From contig CAVYKN010000003.1 of the NCBI GenBank assembly GCA_963769115.1, forward strand, positions 1-64,000: a stretch of 64,000 nucleotides of DNA, read 5' to 3'. A program made the translations under genes and the position numbers. Under the pieces are notes generated by a model. That model was not told the origin of the DNA, ran no database searches, and worked only from the letters and a program-made list of their open reading frames with translations. This document shows, in pieces, positions 46,476 through 55,539 of the stretch (position 1 is the first letter of the stretch; each line of letters begins with the position of its first letter). The stretch is from DASTFY01 sp963769115. Lineage in GTDB: Bacteria > Actinomycetota > Acidimicrobiia > Acidimicrobiales > Ilumatobacteraceae.

Positions 46476-47021
46476 TCACTCACCGACGGTTCCGTCGACC
46501 ATCTCGCGGATCAGGTCGGCGTGGCCGTTGTGGCGGGCGTACTCCTCGATCATGTGGATCATGATCCAGCGGAGGTCGACGGTCTCTCCCCGCGAGGTCG
46601 TGCCCGTGATCTCGAGGGCCGGCGCCGCGGCCTCGATGGCGCGCGCGGCATCGCACTCTGCGTGCCAGGTGGCCAGGTCGTCCGCCCAGTCGGCGTCTTC
46701 GAGCAGCTCGAAGTCGCCGTCCGGGTGCTGGTCGTCGTCGTAGTACAGCGGCGCCGCCTCCTGGCCATCGAGCGAGCGGCGGAACCAGTGGCGCTCCACC
46801 TCCGCCATGTGGCGAACGAGGCCCTGGAGGCTGAGGAGCGAGCCGGCCACAGGCTGCGTGATCAGGCCCTCACGGTCCAGTCCCGCGCACTTCAGCTCCA
46901 ACGTCGCGCGGTGGAAGTCGAGCCACTCCCGCAGCGCCGGGCGCTCGGCCGATTCGAAGGGAGGATCGATCCGCAGGGGTGTCGAAGGATCGGAGGGGTC
47001 GGGGTCGGGCGGCGCGGGCAT
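46476..47021 (-). CDS. DinB/DUF664-family protein
   Basis: A 181-residue four-helix-bundle protein of the DinB-like superfamily, often metal-dependent. Histidines at the putative metal site are seen in LQGLVRHMAEVERHWFRR and in the C-terminal MIHMIEEYARHNGHADLIRE, the pattern of DUF664 (mycothiol- or bacillithiol-dependent transferase-like) members. ATG 47021 is the start. Mycothiol-dependent transfer is a family-based guess, plausible in an actinobacterium. Confidence 0.87.
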   Translation of the reverse strand: MPAPPDPDPSDPSTPLRIDPPFESAERPALREWLDFHRATLELKCAGLDREGLITQPVAGSLLSLQGLVRHMAEVERHWFRRSLDGQEAAPLYYDDDQHPDGDFELLEDADWADDLATWHAECDAARAIEAAAPALEITGTTSRGETVDLRWIMIHMIEEYARHNGHADLIREMVDGTVGE

Positions 47022-47093
47022 CGCCCGGACGCTACTGACCGATGGTGGACCAACCGTCCGGACGCCGATGAGGTGCTGGCTACGGTCCCCGCG

Positions 47094-49053
47094 ATGACCG
47101 CCGACCCCTTCCCGGAGCTGCGCCAGCCGATCCAGGTCGGCACCATGGACCTCGACCACCGGATCGTGGTCCCGCCGCACGGAGGCGGGGCCGGCGCGCT
47201 GCTCGGGACGCCGGCGCAGTTCGAACAGCACTGCGCGCACTGGCTGGCCAAGGTCGACGGCGGCGTGCAGTGGATCGGCGGTGGTCCGACCTTCGTGCGC
47301 AACCCGCTGCCGCCCGGCTTCGAGCCCACGGGGATCGGCGCCCACGGGCCCGGCTTCTTCCGCCATCCCGACTTCGTCCCCCGGCTGGGCACTTTCTCCG
47401 ACCGCGTCCACGACGCCGGCGGGTTCCTGTCCGTGCAGATGGTGCTGCAGGGCGGCATGCCGCTGGCGCCCTCGCACGAACCGAGCGGCTACTACGACCA
47501 TCGCATCCCGCACGCCGTCGACCTCGACGAGATCGCCTGGCTCCTGCGCGAGTACGGCGAGTCGGCCGCGCTCGCCGCCGAGGCCGGTGTCGACGCCATC
47601 GAGCTCCACGCCAACCACGACGACCTGCTGCAGTGGTTCCTCTCGCCGCTCACGAACCACCGCGCCGACGGGTACGGCGGCGATCCCGAGGCCCGCCGGC
47701 GCTTCCTGCGCGAGGTGGTGGAGTCGATCCGGGGTCACGTGGGGCGACCGATCACCCTCGGCCTCCGGCTGTGCCTCGACGAGATGATCGACGGCGGCTA
47801 CGGCGTGGACGAGTGCCAGCGGGTGATGGCGGCCTTCACCGAAGAAGGGACCGTCGACTACTTCAGCCTCGACGTCGGCAGCAACTGGGGTGCGCCGAGC
47901 TACATCCCGCCCGGGTCGTACCCCGAGGCGGCGTGGGCGCCGCTGTGCGGGCAGGCCCGGCAGGCGACCGACCGGCCGGTCGTCTACGCCGGACGGGTCG
48001 CCACGCCAGAGACCGCGGCCGCCGTCGTCGCCCGGGGGGACGCCGACCTGGTGGCGATGGCCCGGGCGATCATGGCCGACCCGCAGCTGGTGGCGAAGGC
48101 GGCGAGCGGCAGGCGGGAGCTGATCCGCCCGTGCATCGGGCTGAACGAGTGCATCCACCGCCAGACCGTCGAGGGCCTGGTCTACGGCTGCGCCGTCAAC
48201 CCCCGTGCCGGCCGTGAGGCCGAGGACGAGCTGGCCGCGTCAGCCCGGCCACGGCGGATCCTGGTGGTGGGTGGCGGCCCGGCAGGGATGGAGGCCGCGG
48301 CGCTGGCGGCCGAGGCCGGCCACGACGTCGCGCTGTGGGAGCGGTCCGACCACCTCGGCGGCCAGTTCGCCATCGCCGCCCGGGCCCGCATGAACGGGAC
48401 GTTCTCCGACTGGATCACCTGGCAGGGTGAGCGACTGGCCCGGGTCGGGGTGGACGTGTCGCTGGATCGTGACGCGACGGTCGACGACGTAGCCAGCGCT
48501 GGTGTCGACACCGTCGTCGTCGCCACCGGGGCCCGGCCTCGCCCGCTGGCGGTCCCTGGTGCCGACCACCCGGGCGTCGTGCAGGGCGCGGACGCGCTGA
48601 CAGGCGCGGCTGCGGTCGGGTCACGCGTGCTGGTCGTGGCCGAGGACGACCGGCCCGCGCCCGTCGCTGTTGCCGACCACCTGGCCGGTGGCGGTCACGA
48701 CGTGACGCTGGTCTTCCAGACGCCGGCAGCCGCCCCGCTCGTCGGCAAGTACTCGATGGGCGCGCTGCTGGCCCGTCTCGATTCCGGCGGCGTGCAGCTC
48801 GTGCCGCTCGACGCGGGTGGTCGGCATCGGGCTGCCCGAGGTCGAGCTGGCCCACGCCTACAGCGGGCGCCGGTGGTCGGCCGGTCCATTCGACAGCGTC
48901 GTGCTGTCGTGCGGCGCGGTGCCCGTCGACGGGCTGTACCACGAGCTCAAGGGCCGACACCCCGACGTGCACGTGCTCGGCGACGCGTACGCGCCCCGCC
49001 GGGTCGTCTTCGCCACCCGCCAGGCCTGGGACCTCGTCCGCAGCCTGGGCTGA
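47094..49053 (+). CDS. NADH:flavin oxidoreductase / dienoyl-CoA-reductase-like enzyme (one frame change)
   Basis: A two-domain flavoenzyme of about 652 residues. The N-terminal old-yellow-enzyme TIM barrel includes IELHANHDDLLQWFLSPLTN and RADGYGGDPEARRRFL. A [4Fe-4S]-like cysteine cluster (CIGLNECIHRQ...CAVNP) and a C-terminal NAD(P)/FAD domain (ILVVGGGPAGMEAAALAAEAG) follow. This is the 2,4-dienoyl-CoA reductase/trimethylamine dehydrogenase layout; one cysteine spacing looks loose, so the exact cluster is uncertain. One extra base near 48810 moves into the frame that ends RRVVFATRQAWDLVRSLG. Confidence 0.87.
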
Positions 49054-49168
49054 GCCCCGCCCGCAGCCGCGCGCTGCGACGTCCTCGCGGGATCGCGTAG
49101 CCGCTGGCGGTCCCGGCGGCCGCGAGAAACGGGGGCCGCGGCGGCTCAGGCGGCAGCGGATCGCCGGG

Positions 49169-49576
49169 TCATGCTCTGTCGGGCCACCAGCCGGCCACCA
49201 CGTCACCGGCGAAGCGGGCGTGGTAGGTGGTGGCGAGCTCCGACGCACCCTCCGGCGGTGGGCCGGCGGCGCTCGGCACGGCGTCGCACGCTCCGGGCAC
49301 CGGGTCCAGCCACTCGAGGTGCATGGACGCGGTCACGTCACGCAGCGAAGGGGTGGCGAGCTCGTGGTGATCGCTGGACTGGTGGGCGAGGAACGCGTCG
49401 AAGCTGCCGAACGACGCCAACGCGTAGTAGGTCGAGGGCTCGGCACCCCGCCAGTACTCGTAGCGCCGTACCCCGGTCTCGCGCTCGTGCGTCTGCCGGT
49501 GGAGCTCGGCGACGATGCGCTCGAAGTCCGCCTCGCGGCCGGGGTGGATGCGGATGTGGGCCAGGAAGGTCGCCAT
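49169..49576 (-). CDS. Antibiotic biosynthesis monooxygenase-domain protein
   Basis: A 135-residue protein. The first ~90 residues form an ABM/dimeric alpha-beta barrel (ATFLAHIRIHPGREADFERI; YEYWRGAEPSTYYALASF; FLAHQSSDHHE). Family members are cofactor-free monooxygenases, heme-degrading enzymes or proteins of unknown function. The C-terminal ~40 residues are not conserved in the family. It starts 5 bases after the aconitase stop, so it is in the acn operon. Confidence 0.82.
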   Translation of the reverse strand: MATFLAHIRIHPGREADFERIVAELHRQTHERETGVRRYEYWRGAEPSTYYALASFGSFDAFLAHQSSDHHELATPSLRDVTASMHLEWLDPVPGACDAVPSAAGPPPEGASELATTYHARFAGDVVAGWWPDRA

Positions 49577-49581
49577 CAGTC

Positions 49582-51849
49582 TCAGCCTCCGGCCGCGACC
49601 CGCTGCTTCACGATGTTGAGGGCGGAGCCGGCCCGGAACCACTCGATCTGCTCGTCGCTGAAGGTCTGGTTGCCGAGGAAGTCGATGGTCGTCCCGTCCG
49701 GCTTCACGATCTGGCAGCGCACCGGCTGGTCCGGGGTGAGGTCGGCCAGTCCCAGCACGTTGATGCGGTCGTCCTCGCCGATCAGGTCGTACGTGGCGCG
49801 GTCGGCGAAGGTCAGCGGCACCAGCCCCTGCTTCTTCAGGTTGGTCTCGTGGATGCGGGCGAAGCTGCGGGCGAAGATCACCTTGCCGTTGCGGAACCGC
49901 GGCTCCATCGCTGCGTGCTCGCGGCTCGAGCCCTCGCCGTAGTTCTCGTCCCCGATGGCGCACCAGCCGATGCCGGCCTCCGCGTAGCGGCGGGCGATCT
50001 CGGGGTACGACCGGGTCTCGCCGTCGGTCTGGTCCTTGCCCTCGCCCGTGCCACCGGTGAACGCGTTGACCGCGCCGAGGAAGAGGTTGCCCGAGATGTT
50101 CTCCAGGTGGCCGCGGTAGCGGAGCCACTTGCCGGCGGCCGAGATGTGATCGGTGGTGCACTTGCCCTGGGCCTTCATCAGGACGACGAGGCCGAAGTAG
50201 TCCTGGCCGTCCCACGGGGCGAAGGGCTCCAGCAGTTGGAGGCGCTCAGAACCGGGGTCGACCACGACGCTGACGTTGCCGGCGTCGCTCGGCGGGGCGA
50301 TGAAGCCGCTGTCGCCGGGGTCGAACCCCCTGTCGGGGAGCACCTCGCCGACCGGTGCCTCGAGGCGGACCTCCTCGCCGCTGTCGTTGGTGAGGACGTC
50401 CGTCGTGGGGTCGAAGGCCAGCGTCCCCGCCAGCGCCAGCGCCACGACCGTGTCCGGCGACGTCACGAACGCCAGCGTGTTGGCGTTGCCGTCGTTGCGC
50501 TTGGGGAAATTGCGGTTGTAGCTGTTGACGATGGTGTTGAGCCGGCCGAGGTCGAGGTCGGTCCGCTCCCACTGGCCGATGCACGGCCCGCAGGCGTTGG
50601 CCAGCACCTCGGCGCCGATGGCCTCGAGGTCGGCCAGCAGGCCGTCACGCTCGATGGTCGCCCGTACCTGCTCCGAGCCCGGCGTGACGAGGAGCTGTGT
50701 CCGGGCCTTGAGCCCGTGCGCGGCGGCCTGACGGGCGATGGACGCGGCGCGCGTGATGTCCTCGTAGGAGGAGTTCGTGCACGAGCCGATCAATGCCGAC
50801 GAGATGGTGAGCGGCCAGTCGTTCTCCTCCGCGGCGGCGGTCACCTCCGCCCCCACCCGATGGGCGCGGTCGGGGGAGTGGGGACCGTTGATGAGCGGCT
50901 TGAGGGTGTCGAGGTCGATCTCGACCAGCTCGTCGTAGAGGGCACCGTCGTCGGGCCGCAGGTGCTCGGCGACGCGGTCGGCCTCGTCGGCGATGGCCTC
51001 TCGGCCCGTGGCCTTGAGGTACATCGCCATGTTCTGGTCGTAGGGGAAGATCGAGCAGGTCGCCCCGATCTCGGCCCCCATGTTGCAGATGGTCGCCTTG
51101 CCGGTGGCGGAGATGCTGTCGGCGCCCGGCCCGTGGTACTCGACGATGGCTCCCGTGCCGCCGGCCACCGTGAGGACCCGCGCCACCTCGAGGATCACGT
51201 CCTTGGGCGAGGACCAGCCCGAGAGCGTGCCGGTCAACCGGACGCCGATGACCTTTGGCCAGCGGACGTTGAACGGGAAGCCGGTCATGACGTCCACGGC
51301 GTCCGCGCCGCCCACCCCGATGGCCACCATGCCCAGCCCTCCCGCGTTGGGCGTGTGGCTGTCCGTGCCGATCATCATCCCGCCCGGGAAGGCGTAGTTC
51401 TCGAGCACCACCTGATGGATGATCCCGCTCCCCGGCTTCCAGAAGCCGATGCCGTACTTCGCGCTGACCGTCCGGAGGAACTCGTAGACCTCGGAGTTGA
51501 TGTCGAGCGCGAAGCCGAGGTCGATGTCGGCTCCGGCCTTGGCCAGGATGAGGTGGTCGCAGTGGACGGTCGAGGGGACGGCCACCTCGGGGAGACCGGC
51601 CGTCATGAACTGGAGGAGGGCCATCTGGGCCGTGGCGTCCTGCATGGCCACCCGGTCGGGGCGGAAGTCGGCGTAGCTGCGCCCGCGCTCCATCTCCTGA
51701 CCCTCGGCGTCGACCAGGTGGTTGACGAGGATCTTCTCGGCCAGCGTCAGTGGCCGGTCCAACCGACGGCCGGCGGTGGCGACGCGGTCCGGCAGCGATG
51801 CGTAGACCTGCTGGACCAGCTCGATGGGCGTGCCTGCGGTGACGGCCAT
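49582..51849 (-). CDS. acn: Aconitate hydratase, mitochondrial type
   Basis: Citrate/isocitrate isomerisation through a [4Fe-4S] cluster. The 755-residue length and sequence match the mitochondrial ACO2-like class, not the ~900-residue AcnA usual in actinobacteria. The cluster cysteines are visible in IGSCTNSSYED and in ACGPCIGQW; GTDSHTPNAGGLGMVAIGVG and NYGEGSSREHAAMEPR are active-site loops. ATG 51849 is chosen; longer in-frame upstream starts run into the regulatory region. It is divergent from gntR and followed by the ABM gene. Confidence 0.95.
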   Translation of the reverse strand: MAVTAGTPIELVQQVYASLPDRVATAGRRLDRPLTLAEKILVNHLVDAEGQEMERGRSYADFRPDRVAMQDATAQMALLQFMTAGLPEVAVPSTVHCDHLILAKAGADIDLGFALDINSEVYEFLRTVSAKYGIGFWKPGSGIIHQVVLENYAFPGGMMIGTDSHTPNAGGLGMVAIGVGGADAVDVMTGFPFNVRWPKVIGVRLTGTLSGWSSPKDVILEVARVLTVAGGTGAIVEYHGPGADSISATGKATICNMGAEIGATCSIFPYDQNMAMYLKATGREAIADEADRVAEHLRPDDGALYDELVEIDLDTLKPLINGPHSPDRAHRVGAEVTAAAEENDWPLTISSALIGSCTNSSYEDITRAASIARQAAAHGLKARTQLLVTPGSEQVRATIERDGLLADLEAIGAEVLANACGPCIGQWERTDLDLGRLNTIVNSYNRNFPKRNDGNANTLAFVTSPDTVVALALAGTLAFDPTTDVLTNDSGEEVRLEAPVGEVLPDRGFDPGDSGFIAPPSDAGNVSVVVDPGSERLQLLEPFAPWDGQDYFGLVVLMKAQGKCTTDHISAAGKWLRYRGHLENISGNLFLGAVNAFTGGTGEGKDQTDGETRSYPEIARRYAEAGIGWCAIGDENYGEGSSREHAAMEPRFRNGKVIFARSFARIHETNLKKQGLVPLTFADRATYDLIGEDDRINVLGLADLTPDQPVRCQIVKPDGTTIDFLGNQTFSDEQIEWFRAGSALNIVKQRVAAGG

Positions 51850-51875
51850 GGGTCGGACCCCCTGGGGCGGTGGAG

Positions 51876-51901
51876 CATATGTATACAAGTATGATACAAG
51901 T
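51876..51901. promoter_or_regulatory. Operator-like repeat between acn and gntR
   Basis: CATATGTATACAAGTATGAT followed by ACAAGT. It contains the palindrome TGTATACA and the direct repeat ACAAGT-N2-GATACAAGT (51885-51901), the same 17-base pattern found before icd. It lies 27-52 bases upstream of acn and overlaps TATGAT (51890-51895), a good -10 box for gntR. Autoregulation and acn control by the adjacent GntR protein are proposed. Confidence 0.6.
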
Positions 51902-51982
51902 TCACGCGGACAACGTCCAGCAGCAGCCATGGTCGCGCACCGCGTGGAGGGTCCTTGCCGCCGACGCCGGATGGAGACGAGC

Positions 51983-52724
51983 ATGAGACGAGTGCGCACC
52001 ATCCGCTACCGCGAGATCGCCGACGCGTTGCGGGAGCGGGTGGTGGCGGGCGAGTTCCCGGCCGGGCGGCTGCTGCCCAGCGAAGCGGCGCTCTCGGCGA
52101 CCTACGAGGCCAGCCGGGTGACCATCCGCCGCGCGCTCGAGCAGCTCAGGGAGGAGGGGCTGGTCGACGCGCGACAGGGCTTCGGGTGGTTCGTGGCCAC
52201 GGCGCCGATCCGCCAGAGCCTCGGGCGCCTGGCGACGCTGGAGGATCAGCTCGCCGACGTCGGGGATCCGGCCGGACCGGCAGATCCTCGACTTCGCCTT
52301 CGTCACCGCGGACGACCGGACGCGCGCGCTGCTCGGCACGTCCCAGGTGCTGCGGGTGCGGCGGCTCAACCTGGCCGACGGCGAGCCGTTCGCCATCGTC
52401 ACCGTCTGGTGCCCGGCCAGCCTCGGCCAGCACCTGTCCCGCGCCGACGTGGAGCGCTCGCCGTTCTACGAGCTGCTGCCCGTGCGACTGGGCGGGGCCA
52501 GTCAGAGCATCGGTGCCGACGCCGCCTCGGCCGACGACGCCCGCCTGCTGGACATCCCGCCCGGGTCTCCGGTGCTGCGTTGCGAGCGCGTCACCCGCAC
52601 CGAGGACGGCGAGCCCGTGCTCGTGTCGGTGCACCTCTTCCCGGCGTACCGCACCGAGTTCGTCGTCGACATGCCCCGCACGGAGCCGTCGATCGCGCCG
52701 ACCGGGCTGCGCCTGGTCGAGTGA
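51983..52724 (+). CDS. GntR-family regulator with UTRA domain (one frame change)
   Basis: A ~246-residue HutC-type regulator. The N-terminal winged helix-turn-helix is YREIADALRERVVAGEFPAG with LSATYEASRVTIRRALEQLR. The C-terminal UTRA effector domain includes QILDFAFVTADDRTRALLG, LNLADGEPFAIVTVW and HLFPAYRTEFVVDMPR. One extra base near 52255-52265 (GTCGGGGATC) separates the two. ATG 51983 has GGAG upstream; ATG 51971 is also in frame. Divergent from acn, so it probably controls aconitase and perhaps icd. Confidence 0.88.
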
Positions 52725-52730
52725 GGGCGG

Positions 52731-53072
52731 TCAGTCCGTGCTGATCGAGACGGGGATCAGGATCAGCAGGCCGACCAGGAGCAGCGCGAGGATCACGGTC
52801 CCGATGATGCCGAGGATGTAGCCGGCCTGCGCCATCCCCCGGCCGCCGAGCGAACCCTGCGAGGCGTCGATCTCCTTCATGGCGCGACGGCCGATCACCA
52901 GGGCGAACGGCGACACCACCTGGCAGGTCACCACCCCCACGATCCCGAGCACCAGGGCCACGACGGCGCGCGGATGGTCCTGGACGGGGCGGTAGGGGAC
53001 GCTGGCCGGCTGCGGTGCAGGCGGCGGCGGAGGGGGTGGCGCCGGAGGAGGGGGCGGGGGAGTCGTGCTCAT
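52731..53072 (-). CDS. DUF4190-type small membrane protein
   Basis: 113 residues. A proline-rich cytoplasmic N-terminus (PPPPPPAPPPPPPPAP) is followed by two transmembrane helices (VVALVLGIVGVVTCQVVSPF and YILGIIGTVILALLLVGLLI). The loop ALVIGRRAMKEIDASQG between them is the DUF4190 signature. Function unknown. It is convergent with gntR by 6 bases. Confidence 0.85.
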   Translation of the reverse strand: MSTTPPPPPPAPPPPPPPAPQPASVPYRPVQDHPRAVVALVLGIVGVVTCQVVSPFALVIGRRAMKEIDASQGSLGGRGMAQAGYILGIIGTVILALLLVGLLILIPVSISTD

Positions 53073-53157
53073 GGCGCGCCGCCGGTCGGGTCCGAATCGA
53101 CCGCATCACCCGATCGGGCCTCGCGGCCCACACGATCGAGCGGACCCGAGCTGACGA

Positions 53158-53616
53158 TCATTCCTTGCCGGTCACCTTGTCGGCGGCCGACTTGGCCTTG
53201 GCCTCCGCGCTGCCGGCGATGTCCTTGGCCTTGGCCTCGGCATCTCCGGCGGCTGCCTTGGTGTCTCCGGCGACGTCCTTGGCCTTGGCTTCGACGTCTC
53301 CGGCGGCCGACTTGGCCTTGGCTTGCGCATCTCCGGCGACGTCCTTGGCCTTGCCCTCCACATCTCGGGCAGCGTCGCCACCGTCCTGCTTGACGTCTCC
53401 GGCTGCGTCCTTCGTGGCGTCAGCGGCGTCGTCCGCGCCGCCCTTGACCTTCGAGGCCACGTCGCCGGCGACGTCCTTCACCTTGGCGGCCACGTCGGTG
53501 GCCACGTCCTTCGTCTTGTCCCACACCTTCTCCGCCACGTCGGACGTCTTCTCCCAGGCCTTCCCCGCCGCTTCCTTGGCCTTGTCCAGAGTCTTGCTGT
53601 CGTTGGTGTCGCTCAC
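53158..53616 (-). CDS. LEA-like hydrophilic repeat protein
   Basis: 152 residues made almost entirely of Ala, Lys, Asp, Glu, Gly and Val in 11-residue-like repeats (AKAKSAAGDVEAKAKDVAGD). No cysteine, no signal peptide and a single pair of Trp near the N-terminus (KAWEKTSDVAEKVWDKTKDV). This composition and periodicity are those of group 3 late-embryogenesis-abundant proteins, disordered in solution and helical on drying. GTG 53616 has a strong AGGAGG site. The DNA has matching internal repeats (TCCTTGGCCTTGG-type). Expected role: desiccation or osmotic protection. Confidence 0.8.
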   Translation of the reverse strand: MSDTNDSKTLDKAKEAAGKAWEKTSDVAEKVWDKTKDVATDVAAKVKDVAGDVASKVKGGADDAADATKDAAGDVKQDGGDAARDVEGKAKDVAGDAQAKAKSAAGDVEAKAKDVAGDTKAAAGDAEAKAKDIAGSAEAKAKSAADKVTGKE

Positions 53617-53726
53617 GGGCGATCCCTCCTGGGTCGGGGTACGGCCAGTCTGGCACCAACCGCTGACCAGGTCGTACAGCCGGGTCCCGGCTTCGGGACG
53701 AGTGCCAATCGGCCATCATCTCTGCC

Positions 53727-54551
53727 GTGGACGACTTCCAGCGCACCAACCTCGACACCTGGGACGAGCGAGCGCCGGCCCACGCCGCCTCGCCCGACTA
53801 CCACGTGGAGGAGCTGGTCGCCGACCCGGGATTCATCTCGGAGGTCATCCAGTTCGACCTACCCCGCCTCGGGGACGTCGCCGGCCTCGACGTCGTACAC
53901 CTCCAGTGCCACATCGGGACCGACACGGTCTCCCTGGCCAAGCTGGGCGCCCGCGTGACCGGCGTCGACTTCTCGGCCGCCGCCCTCGCGCAGGCCCGTG
54001 CCCTGGCCGAGCGGGTCGGTGTCGACGTGCGCTTCGTGGAGTCCGAGCTGTACGCGGCACCGGCGGCGCTCGGCACCACCTACGACCTCGTCTACACCGG
54101 CGTCGGCGCTCTCAACTGGTTACCGGACATCGCGGCCTGGGCGGATGTCGTCGCCACCCTGCTGCGCCCGGGCGGGCGGCTGCACCTCCGTGAGGGTCAC
54201 CCGATGCTGTGGACCATGGCCGACCCGAGGCCCGACGGCCTGCTCGTCGTCGAGTACCCCTACCGGGAGACGGTCGACCCGGCCATGTTCGACGAGCCGG
54301 GCACCTACGTCCGCACCGACCAGGAGTTCACCCACAACCGCACGTACGAGTGGAACCACGGCCTGGGCGAGATCATCACCGCACTCCTGGCCAACAGCTT
54401 CCGCCTGACGATGCTGGAGGAGCACGACTCGGTGCCGTGGGACGCGCTGTCCGGGATGATGGACGCGCTGCCGGGCGGCGAGTACCGCCTCCGGGACCGG
54501 CCCGAGCGCCTGGCCCACAGCTACACGCTCCAAGCCGTCAAGGACGGCTGA
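53727..54551 (+). CDS. SAM-dependent methyltransferase
   Basis: A 274-residue class I methyltransferase. Motif I is VVHLQCHIGTDTVSLAKLGA, motif II VTGVDFSAAALAQARAL, and motif post-I/IV is TYDLVYTGVGALNWLPD. The protein starts like the methyltransferase_25 class (TNLDTWDERAPAH). The C-terminal third (VPWDALSGMM) is specific to this subgroup. The substrate is unknown. GTG 53727 is the start. Confidence 0.88.
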   Translation: MDDFQRTNLDTWDERAPAHAASPDYHVEELVADPGFISEVIQFDLPRLGDVAGLDVVHLQCHIGTDTVSLAKLGARVTGVDFSAAALAQARALAERVGVDVRFVESELYAAPAALGTTYDLVYTGVGALNWLPDIAAWADVVATLLRPGGRLHLREGHPMLWTMADPRPDGLLVVEYPYRETVDPAMFDEPGTYVRTDQEFTHNRTYEWNHGLGEIITALLANSFRLTMLEEHDSVPWDALSGMMDALPGGEYRLRDRPERLAHSYTLQAVKDG

Positions 54552-54572
54552 CGGCCGCGCCCTCCGCACGAG

Positions 54573-54649
54573 GTGTCGCGAAGTGACACACCATGTCGCT
54601 TTCTGACACCTCTGTTCGGCTGGTGACACGCTGCGGTCCGGTTGGACAC
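54573..54649 (+). promoter_or_regulatory. Four GACAC boxes at exact 20-base spacing upstream of enoyl-CoA hydratase
   Basis: TGACAC begins at 54584, 54604 and 54624, and GGACAC at 54644: four boxes spaced exactly 20 bases, two helical turns. The first is also half of an inverted repeat GTGTC-N7-GACAC (54573-54589). The block fills most of the gap between the methyltransferase and the echA start at 54667. Confidence 0.55.
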
Positions 54650-54666
54650 TCTGCGAGACTCGGGCC

Positions 54667-55501
54667 ATGTCCGATCGCGTCACGATCTCCATCGACGGCG
54701 GGGTGGCCGACGTCCGCCTCAACCGGCCCGACAAGCGCAACGCCCTCGACGGCGCCATGTTCCTCGCGATCGCGGAGGCCGGCGATCGGCTGAAGACCGA
54801 GCCGGGCCTGCGCTGCGTCGTGCTCTCCGGCGAGGGGGCCTCGTTCTGCGCCGGACTCGACTTCGGCTCGTTCCAGCAGATGGCCGAGAACGACGCCTCC
54901 GATGATGGTTCGGGGTCCGAACAGCGGTCGGGGAGCCCGGCCGCCATGGTGGAAGGCCGCATCACCCACCTCGGGCAGCAGGTGGCATGGGTGTGGCAGG
55001 AGGTGCCGGTCCCGGTCATCGCCGCCGTCCACGGCCACGCCCTCGGCGGCGGCATCCAGATCGCGCTGGGCGCCGACATCCGCATCGTCCATCCGGAGGC
55101 GCAGCTCTCCGTGCGCGAGGTCCACTGGGGGCTGGTGCCGGACATGACAGGCACCCTCACGCTCACCCGCCTCGTCCGGCCGGACGTGGCCAAGGAGCTG
55201 ACGTTCACGGGGAGGATGGTCACGGGCGACGAGGCGTTGACCCTCGGCCTGGCGACCCGGCTGTCGGAGACGCCACGGGACGACGCGCTGGCACTGGCCC
55301 GGGAGATCGCCGGCCGCAGCCCGCACGCCGTCCGGGGGATCAAGGCGCTGTTCAACCGGATCCTGTCCGATGACGCCGCGGGTCAGTTCGCGCGAGGAGC
55401 GGGCGGTCATCGGCGAGCTCATCGCCAGCCCCAACCAGGTGGAAGCCGTGATGGCCAACTTCGAGAAGCGCCCACCGGCCTTCACCGATCCCACGCCCTG
55501 A
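54667..55501 (+). CDS. Enoyl-CoA hydratase/isomerase (one frame change near end)
   Basis: A crotonase-fold protein of about 278 residues. The oxyanion-hole motifs are visible: CAGLDFGSFQ and HALGGGIQIALGADIRI. Catalytic-loop context REVHWGLVPDMTGTLTL and the helical C-terminus follow. One extra base near 55383-55392 moves into the frame that ends EKRPPAFTDPTP at 55501; without it the protein would read through unrelated sequence. An Asp/Ser-rich insertion lies near residues 78-92. Confidence 0.9.
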
Positions 55502-55539
55502 GCCGACCGCCGTCGTGCAGGCGGTCAGGGCGTCAGACG

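Noticed and set aside
51823..52002. Upstream ATG/GTG starts extending aconitase to 806 residues
   Set aside because: The extension covers the regulatory palindrome and lacks similarity to aconitase N-termini; ATG 51849 gives the family's normal start.
53160..53400. The GTCCTTGGCCTTGG repeats as a possible CRISPR or non-coding repeat array
   Set aside because: Repeat units are in frame with the LEA-like protein's heptad/11-mer repeats and vary at codon level; no spacer pattern.
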